Below, one piece after another: positions 51,601 through 64,000 of a DNA stretch of 64,000 bases. The position numbers and the translations under genes were made by a program. The notes under the pieces are model-generated. The model searched no databases, was not told where the DNA came from, and saw only the letters and a list, made by a program, of their open reading frames with translations. The DNA is taken from the NCBI GenBank assembly GCA_963786495.1, contig CAWAZL010000002.1:1240001-1304000 (forward strand), written 5' to 3'. This stretch comes from JALZKA01 sp963786495 (lineage in GTDB: Bacteria; Actinomycetota; Thermoleophilia; Solirubrobacterales; 70-9). How positions within the stretch are numbered: position 1 is the stretch's first letter; each line of letters begins with the position of its first letter.

Positions 51601-52026
51601 ATGGCCAAAAAAGTCCTCACCATGATCAAGCTCCAGATTCCCGCTGGAGCAGCCAACCCGGCGCCGCCGGTGGGCCCCGCGCTGGGCCAGCACGGCGTAA
51701 ACATCATGGACTTCTGCAAGGCGTTCAACGCGCAGACGCAGGCCGACTCCGGGACGATCATCCCCGTTGAGATCACCGTCTTCGAGGACCGCTCCTTCAC
51801 CTTCATCACGAAGACGCCGCCGGCCGCCGTCCTCATCAAAGAGGCGCTCAATATTCCCAAGGGATCGGGCGAGCCTCACATGAACAAGGTTGGGACGATC
51901 ACCCGGGCGCAACTCCGCGAGATCGCGGAGCGCAAGATGCCCGACCTGAACGCACACGACCTCGACGCCGCCTCGAACATCATCGCCGGTACCGCCCGCT
52001 CGATGGGCGTGGACGTGGCCGACTGA
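51601..52026 (+). CDS. rplK: 50S ribosomal protein L11
   Basis: This 141-residue protein has the standard L11 sequence: IKLQIPAGAANPAPPVGPALGQHGVNIMDFCKAFN, KTPPAAVLIKEAL and the C-terminal RNA-binding part ending GTARSMGVDV. It forms the L10-L7/L12 stalk base. The rplA gene starts one base after its stop. Confidence 0.98.
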   Translation: MAKKVLTMIKLQIPAGAANPAPPVGPALGQHGVNIMDFCKAFNAQTQADSGTIIPVEITVFEDRSFTFITKTPPAAVLIKEALNIPKGSGEPHMNKVGTITRAQLREIAERKMPDLNAHDLDAASNIIAGTARSMGVDVAD

Positions 52027-52027
52027 C

Positions 52028-52792
52028 ATGGCGAGCAAGCGTTCAAAGAGATTCCGCGAAGCGATCGAGAAGGTCGACCGCGAGCGTCATTACACGCCCG
52101 CGGAGGCCGTCGCCCTCCTAAAGGAGACCGCCGGCACCAAGTTCGACGAAACCGTCGAGCTCCATATCCGCCTCGGCGTCAACGTCCGCCACGCGGACGA
52201 GCAGCTCCGCGGCACCCTCGCGCTTCCCCACGGCCTCGGCAAGGACGTCTCGATCGTCGTCTTCGCCGAAGGCGACGCCGCCCGCGCCGCCGAGGAGGCA
52301 GGGGCCGACCACGTCGGAGCGCAGGATCTCGCCGCCAAGGTCGAGGAGGGCTGGACGGACTTCGACGTTGCCATCTCCACGCCCGCGCTGATGGGCCCGG
52401 TCGTCTCGAAGCTCGGCCGCGTGCTCGGCCCGCAGGGCAAGATGCCCAACCCCAAGGTCGGCACCGTCACAGACGACATCGCCAAGGCGGTCGGCGAGGC
52501 CAAGGCCGGCAAGATCGAGTACCGCACCGACCGCCAGGCGGTCGTCCACCTCGCGATCGGCAAAGCGTCCTTCGAAGAGCGTGCGCTACTCGAGAACTAC
52601 GCCGCGGTCATCGACGAGATCACGCGCGCCAAGCCGGCTGCCTCGAAGGGCCGCTACATGCTTTCCGTCGTCCTCGCGACGACCATGGGGCCCGGCATCA
52701 AGGTCGACGCCGGGTTCACCGGCGTCGCCGAGATCATGGGCACGCAAGAGGGCCAGGCCGCCGAGGCCGACGCCGAGCTCGCTACCGCGTAG
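52028..52792 (+). CDS. rplA: 50S ribosomal protein L1
   Basis: This 254-residue protein has the L1 pattern: SKRFREAIEKVDRERHYTP, EAVALLKETAGTKFDETVEL, RGTLALPHGLGKDVSIVVF and the signature near PKVGTVTDDIAKAVGEAKAG. The C-terminus is extended by about 20 acidic residues. L1 often represses the L11 operon by binding its mRNA. The following gene is on the other strand, which separates rplKA from rplJL. Confidence 0.97.
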   Translation: MASKRSKRFREAIEKVDRERHYTPAEAVALLKETAGTKFDETVELHIRLGVNVRHADEQLRGTLALPHGLGKDVSIVVFAEGDAARAAEEAGADHVGAQDLAAKVEEGWTDFDVAISTPALMGPVVSKLGRVLGPQGKMPNPKVGTVTDDIAKAVGEAKAGKIEYRTDRQAVVHLAIGKASFEERALLENYAAVIDEITRAKPAASKGRYMLSVVLATTMGPGIKVDAGFTGVAEIMGTQEGQAAEADAELATA

Positions 52793-52804
52793 CCAGCTTT
52801 CTAC

Positions 52805-53758
52805 CTATAGAGCGTCGTAGAAGTCCTCGTCGCTCGGCCCGTCGCAATCGTCGTCCTCGCCGTTCAGCGTTTCGGACGCGTTGGGTCTGCGCGACGAGTC
52901 CGTGTCGTCACAGTCCTCTGGTGTGTTGACACCGTCCGCGTCCGCGTCCAGGTTGTCTGACGTTCCGTCGCAGTCCTCATCGACTCCGTCACGGGTCTCG
53001 GCGTTGCCTGGAGCGACCGAGGGGTCGGAGTCGTCGCAGTCGGTCCCGGTGCTGATCCCGTCCCCGTCAGCGTCAACGGCGCTCCCCAAGTCGCCGATCC
53101 CGTCACAGTCGTCGTCCTTGCCGTTATCGGTCTCCGTGGCGCCGGGATTGCGCGCGGAGTCGGTGTCGTCGCAGTCGTCGCCCGTGGCAAAGCCGTCCGC
53201 GTCCGCATCGAGGTTGTCAGCGAGCCCGTCGCAGTCCTGATCTACGCCGTCACGCGTCTCGGTTCCGTCGGGGTTGATCTCGAGATCTGAGTCGTCGCAG
53301 TCCTGATCCGTGTAGTAGGTGTCCCCGTCGGTGTCAACGGGTCCAACCTTGTCGTCGACGACGAGGTTGGACGACTTGGCTGCCTTGCAGAGGCGTTTGT
53401 GGTTGCCGCTTCCGATCTTCTTTTTTGCCACCTTGGCGAAGTAGGTCCCGTCGCCGGGGTCCTCGATCTCGGCTTCCCAGTGCCCGTCCGCGTCCGTCAC
53501 GATCGGATCGCTGAACAACTCGACGGTGCTCTCAAAGACCTTGACCTTGCGCGACTTGGTACACGCCTTCTTCGACGAGGTCACCTCTCCGCTGAATGCG
53601 TCGACGGGGTCGATGCCGCCCGCCTGCGGGTATTCGAGATCCTCCATTTCGAGCACGATGCCCGATGCCGTTTTGGTGATCTCGGCGGCTCCCGCCGGAA
53701 TCGCGAAGGTGCCAAACGCCACCAGTCCCACTGCAAGGCCAATCAATCGAGTCCGCAT
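52805..53758 (-). CDS. Exported protein with four MopE-type aspartate/cysteine repeats
   Basis: This 317-residue protein has a signal peptide (IGLAVGLVAFGTFAIPAGA). A beta-rich domain (residues 25-140) includes SDPIVTDADGHWEAEIEDPG and several lysines. Four repeats follow, of about 36 residues with pattern DxDGD-(x)-DCDDxD-(x)-ETxDGxDxDCDG. They match the MopE/Cu-binding metal motif family, in which paired cysteines and many aspartates bind calcium or copper. It sits between rplA and rplJ on the opposite strand. Function is unknown. Confidence 0.85.
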   Translation of the reverse strand: MRTRLIGLAVGLVAFGTFAIPAGAAEITKTASGIVLEMEDLEYPQAGGIDPVDAFSGEVTSSKKACTKSRKVKVFESTVELFSDPIVTDADGHWEAEIEDPGDGTYFAKVAKKKIGSGNHKRLCKAAKSSNLVVDDKVGPVDTDGDTYYTDQDCDDSDLEINPDGTETRDGVDQDCDGLADNLDADADGFATGDDCDDTDSARNPGATETDNGKDDDCDGIGDLGSAVDADGDGISTGTDCDDSDPSVAPGNAETRDGVDEDCDGTSDNLDADADGVNTPEDCDDTDSSRRPNASETLNGEDDDCDGPSDEDFYDAL

Positions 53759-53864
53759 GGAACGCTCTCCCCCTGTTGTTTTGCCTAGAGGCGCGACTAT
53801 GTCACAGCGTGCCCCCCTTGCGCAAGCAATCGCTCGCTACACTCGCCCGCTCAACAACTTGCCC

Positions 53865-53960
53865 TCCGAAGACAGCTGGCCGGACTCGCTCCGTAACTCC
53901 AGCCGAGGTGGCGCCCGAGGAACGTCCTTCGAGCCCGCCTCCGTGCGGGCTTTTTCATTG
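53865..53960 (+). ncRNA. Ribosomal protein L10 leader with attenuator
   Basis: CCGAAGACAGCTGG and CCAGCCGAGGTGGC form the conserved L10-leader stem and kink region. Downstream is a hairpin AGCCCGC/GCGGGCT followed by TTTTT at 53932-53955. This fits an L10(L12)4-binding leader that represses rplJL when stalk protein is in excess, with the T-tailed hairpin as terminator. Confidence 0.75.
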
Positions 53961-53980
53961 CAAGAACCCAGAAAGACTCC

Positions 53981-54847
53981 ATGAAGCGCGAAGAGAAATC
54001 AGCCGTGATCGATGAGCTCGCCGAGGACCTCGGCGCCGCCGAGGCGATCTTCGCCGTCGACTACAAGGGCATCAGCGTCCAGCAGGCAGCCGACCTTCGC
54101 TCCAAGCTCCGCGAGTCCGACGCGCAGTTCAAGGTCGTCAAGAACCGGCTCGCGAAGCTCGCAGCCGAGAAGTCCGGCACCAAGGACATCGACGGTCTCC
54201 TGCAAGGCCCGATCGCGCTCACCCTCATCAAGGGCGATCCCGTCGTCGTCGCAAAGACGATCACCACCTTCACCAAGGAGCACGACGTGCTCGAGTACCG
54301 AGGCGGCGTCATGGACGGTGCCCCTCTCGACATGGACGGGTTTCAGGCGATCGCGCGCCTCCCCGGCCGCGACGTCCTGCACGGCCAGCTCGTAGGCCTA
54401 ACCGCCAGCCCGCTGACCGGGCTGGTCGCCGGCCTCTCGAACATGATCTCCGGCCTCGGCCGCCAGCTCGCACAGATGGCGGAACAGGGTCTCGTCACCG
54501 GCGAGGCAGCCCCGGCGGAGAAAGCACCGGCCGCTGAAGAAGCACCGGCAGAGGAAGAAGCATCCGCTGAGGCCGAGGAAGCTCCGGCTGAAGAACCTGA
54601 CGCGGGGTCTGACCCCGAAACCGAAGCTGAAGAGGCGGCGGAGCCTGTTGAGGGGTCTGACCCCACAGACGCAACTGAACCGTCTGACCCCACGGACGCC
54701 GCTGCGTCCCCCGCCGAAGAGGTCGGGGAAGAACCTGAACCCGAAACTGAAGAATCGAGCGCGGGGTCTGACCCCGAAGCCGAATCTGAGCAAGCAAACC
54801 AACCTGTTGAGGGGTCTGACCCCTCAGGCGAAACCGAGGGAGACTGA
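53981..54847 (+). CDS. rplJ: 50S ribosomal protein L10 with a long repeat-bearing acidic tail
   Basis: This 288-residue protein has an L10 core at residues 1-172: MKREEKSAVIDELAEDLGAA, VVKNRLAKLA, LQGPIALTLI, RGGVMDG and LPGRDVLHGQLVG. A tail of about 116 residues then follows, rich in Glu, Ala and Pro. Five stretches of it read GSDPE, GSDPT, PSDPT, GSDPE and GSDPS. They come from the palindromic repeat in one frame (Gly-Ser-Asp-Pro), the only one of three frames without a UGA that also stays hydrophilic. L10 normally has about 165-180 residues. Confidence 0.96.
   Translation: MKREEKSAVIDELAEDLGAAEAIFAVDYKGISVQQAADLRSKLRESDAQFKVVKNRLAKLAAEKSGTKDIDGLLQGPIALTLIKGDPVVVAKTITTFTKEHDVLEYRGGVMDGAPLDMDGFQAIARLPGRDVLHGQLVGLTASPLTGLVAGLSNMISGLGRQLAQMAEQGLVTGEAAPAEKAPAAEEAPAEEEASAEAEEAPAEEPDAGSDPETEAEEAAEPVEGSDPTDATEPSDPTDAAASPAEEVGEEPEPETEESSAGSDPEAESEQANQPVEGSDPSGETEGD
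54604..54823. repeat. Five GGGGTCTGACCCC repeats inside rplJ
   Basis: Exact cores are at 54604-54616, 54652-54664, 54763-54775 and 54811-54823, and a degenerate one at 54680-54691. All are in the same orientation and the same reading frame. The distances between them (48, 28, 83, 48) are not constant, so this is not a simple tandem duplication, although two pairs are spaced by 48 bp. Confidence 0.92.
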
Positions 54848-54852
54848 ACCAA

Positions 54853-55239
54853 ATGGCAGCAACGACCACAGAAGATTGGATCGAGGAGCTCAAGGGCATC
54901 ACCGTGCTCGAGCTCTCCGAGCGCATCAAGGCGCTCGAGGAGGAATTTGGCGTATCCGCGACCGCGGTTGCCGCGGCGGCACCCGCCGCAGGCGGCGGCG
55001 ACGGCGGAGCGGCAGCCGAGGAGGAGTCCTCGACAGTCGACGTCATCCTGACCGGCGCGGGCGACAAGAAGGTCCCCGTGATCAAGGCGGTCCGCGCGGC
55101 CACCGGCCTCGGCCTCAAGGAGGCCAAGGCGGTTGTCGACGACGCTCCGCAGCCCGTCAAGGAGGGCATCGAGCGTGACGAGGCGGAGAAGCTCAAGGCC
55201 GATCTCGAAGAAGCCGGCGCCTCCGTAGAACTGAAGTAA
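54853..55239 (+). CDS. rplL: 50S ribosomal protein L7/L12
   Basis: This 128-residue protein has the N-terminal dimerisation part ITVLELSERIKALEEEFGVS, an Ala/Gly hinge (AAAAPAAGGGDGG) and the C-terminal domain KKVPVIKAVRAATGLGLKEAKAVVDD, ending VELK. It starts 5 bp after rplJ. It forms the GTPase-recruiting stalk, with four to six copies bound to L10. Confidence 0.98.
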   Translation: MAATTTEDWIEELKGITVLELSERIKALEEEFGVSATAVAAAAPAAGGGDGGAAAEEESSTVDVILTGAGDKKVPVIKAVRAATGLGLKEAKAVVDDAPQPVKEGIERDEAEKLKADLEEAGASVELK

Positions 55240-55241
55240 AT

Positions 55242-55306
55242 GGGGTCTGACCCCAGTAACCACGCGGGCTAACGCCCTTTGGTTGCGCTTGAGGGGGTCT
55301 GACCCC
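55242..55306. repeat. Two dispersed repeats in the rplL-rpoB gap
   Basis: Cores at 55242-55254 and 55294-55306. The second lies inside a larger inverted repeat: GTTGCGC about 10 bases before it and GCGCAAC just after, giving a long hairpin. The rest of the 177-bp gap (to 55416) has an AT-rich spot TGTATATT near 55339 that might be a -10 element. No -35 box is clear. Confidence 0.85.
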
Positions 55307-55416
55307 TCTCGCGCAACTCCGCGCCTTGGGCCGGTGTTGTATATTCATCGGTCGCGCCTTTTTCCGCGAACCTGCGCGGGTTCGCACACATTTCGACCAT
55401 CTGAGGAGTCGCCCAG

Positions 55417-62967
<7,551 letters not shown>

Positions 62968-62989
62968 CACCCGGCCGAATCACTCTGCA

Positions 62990-63021
62990 CGAGCCCGGGA
63001 CTAGGTGTAGTCTCGGGCTCG
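62990..63021 (+). terminator. Hairpin between rpoC and the next start codon
   Basis: A 13-bp stem CGAGCCCGGGACT/AGTCTCGGGCTCG (one G-U pair) with loop AGGTGT. It ends at the base before the next ATG at 63022. There is no T tract. It could end the rpoBC transcript or regulate translation of the following gene. Confidence 0.65.
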
Positions 63022-64000
63022 ATGCGTTTGCGTGCGGGGAGACGGGGAGTGGTTGCGGGGGTCGTTGGCCTCGCGGTGGTATTTGCCGGCACGGCGCTTG
63101 GGTCGCAAAAAGGCTCGCTCAAGCCTCAGGACTGCATCATCGTCGGCACGGATCCGGCGTGCGGCGAGTCGGCGGCCCAGATGCTGAATCCCGACGGGAT
63201 GGCGATCAGCCCGGACGGCAAGAACGTCTATGTCGCCAACGATGGCCAGAACACGGTTTCGAACCTCGAGGTAAAGGGCGATGGGTCGCTGAAGTACGGC
63301 GACTGTGTTGGCGATGACAGCGTGGTCACGGGTTGCGCCGAGGAGGCGACGGGCGGCCTGTTCGGCGTTGAGAACGTGGCCGTCAGCCCCAACGGCAAGT
63401 ACGTCTTCGCTGTCTCGGATGCCCATCAAGCCGTGGCGCTCTTGAAGCGCAACAACGACGGGTCGCTCAACTTCAAGAGTTGTGTCAGCTCGGTCGCCAT
63501 GAGCACCGAGTGCGAGGACGACACCGCGGTCGCGCTCTCCGACGTCCAGGGGGTGGTCGTGAGCCCCGACAACAAGCACGTCTATGTGGCCAGCACCATC
63601 AGCAACGCCGTTGAGTGGTTCAAGATCGCCGCAGGAGGAACGCTGGAGCCGAAGGGTTGCGTCTCCGATGCCTCCGCGAGCCTTTGCCCGGCGACCATGC
63701 CGGGCCTGGACGAGGCCGAGAACCTGGCCATCTCACCGGATGGGAAGAGCGTCTACGTGCCGGCAGAGGACGGCATGCTCGCGATCCTCGACCGGAAGCC
63801 GAGCGGCAACCTCGAACCGGTGCACTGCTGGGGCGACGACGACCTCGTCACTCCCTGCACGAAGACGGCCGACGGGCTGGACCAGGCGGACACGGCGGTG
63901 GTCTCGAACGACGGCAAGAACGTCTATGTCGCCGGCGAGGGCGAGGGCGTCGCAGTCTTCGAGCGCAAGGGCAACGGCCAGCTCAAGGACGTGGAGTGCC
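63022..64000 (+). CDS. Exported beta-propeller protein with paired-cysteine blades (3' truncated)
   Basis: The first 326 residues are visible. The signal peptide has a basic start MRLRAGRRGVVAGVVG and ends GTALGS. The mature part repeats SPDGKNVYVAN-like strands at residues near 63, 122, 181, 238 and 295, a period of 57-59, each with two cysteines (for example CVGDDSVVTGC). The pattern resembles lactonase or YVTN beta-propellers, with one more blade-like unit at the window edge. The ATG has no obvious ribosome binding site; GTG at 63049 would have one but loses the basic start. Confidence 0.8.
   Translation, partial: MRLRAGRRGVVAGVVGLAVVFAGTALGSQKGSLKPQDCIIVGTDPACGESAAQMLNPDGMAISPDGKNVYVANDGQNTVSNLEVKGDGSLKYGDCVGDDSVVTGCAEEATGGLFGVENVAVSPNGKYVFAVSDAHQAVALLKRNNDGSLNFKSCVSSVAMSTECEDDTAVALSDVQGVVVSPDNKHVYVASTISNAVEWFKIAAGGTLEPKGCVSDASASLCPATMPGLDEAENLAISPDGKSVYVPAEDGMLAILDRKPSGNLEPVHCWGDDDLVTPCTKTADGLDQADTAVVSNDGKNVYVAGEGEGVAVFERKGNGQLKDVEC

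Noticed and set aside
54604..54823. Simple tandem repeat expansion as the source of the L10 tail repeats
   Set aside because: Spacings are 48, 28, 83 and 48 bp with different intervening sequence, and the same palindrome occurs in unrelated loci, so dispersal explains it better, although one 48-bp duplication remains possible.
55331..55345. rpoB promoter with -10 TATATT
   Set aside because: The AT-rich hexamer exists but no -35 box at proper spacing is visible, so I do not list it as a feature.

Overview
The window is high-GC, gene-dense chromosomal DNA of an actinobacterium. Points in favour are GTG and TTG starts, many 1-4 base stop/start overlaps, a B12-dependent (class II) ribonucleotide reductase with NrdR, a CsoR repressor, DUF2277 and DUF4396 proteins, and the rpmG-secE-nusG-rplK-rplA-rplJ-rplL-rpoB-rpoC order. 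A deep-branching lineage such as Thermoleophilia (Solirubrobacterales or Gaiellales) is my best guess, by inference only. No rRNA, CRISPR array, phage module or transposase was seen.

Layout. 1-6 kb: the end of an unknown gene, then nuoABCDEF on the minus strand (peripheral arm of complex I; nuoG-N are not here). 6-18 kb: a cytochrome c lipoprotein, serS, msrB, a LuxR-type regulator facing a frameshifted sensor kinase, typA, a DUF2277/methyltransferase/GIY-YIG-like cluster, and a divergent csoR/DUF4396 pair around a clear operator. 18-25 kb: nrdR-nrdJ with two NrdR boxes, a hemolysin III-like membrane protein, a precorrin-2 dehydrogenase-like protein and a DUF3291-HAD fusion. 25-35 kb: an archaeal-looking type IA topoisomerase, an MMPL transporter, tmk, holB and a kinase/response-regulator pair. 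35-48 kb: tRNA-Thr(CGT), glycosyltransferases with a DUF2304 protein, two ferritin-like exported proteins, a family 5 uracil-DNA glycosylase, malic enzyme, pgsA, folE2, the principal sigma factor, csbD, tRNA-Tyr, an SDR and a threonine aldolase-like enzyme. 48-64 kb: tRNA-Thr(GGT) and the ribosomal/RNA polymerase cluster, with exported repeat-rich proteins before, inside and after it.

Two signals run across the whole window. First, a palindromic repeat with core GGGGTCTGACCCC (either strand) occurs at least 12 times. It sits in intergenic gaps, at the 3' end of msrB where it supplies the last codons and the stop, and five times in one frame inside the acidic tail of ribosomal protein L10. Second, eight genes are broken by a total of eleven single-base frameshifts, and every one is repaired by removing one base (never by adding one). 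This uniform sign suggests insertion-type sequence error, but read evidence is needed to exclude real gene decay.

Functionally the window is mostly core machinery: respiration, translation, transcription, nucleotide and lipid synthesis. The regulatory sites that can be read directly are the CsoR operator, the NrdR box pair and an L10 leader with its attenuator.
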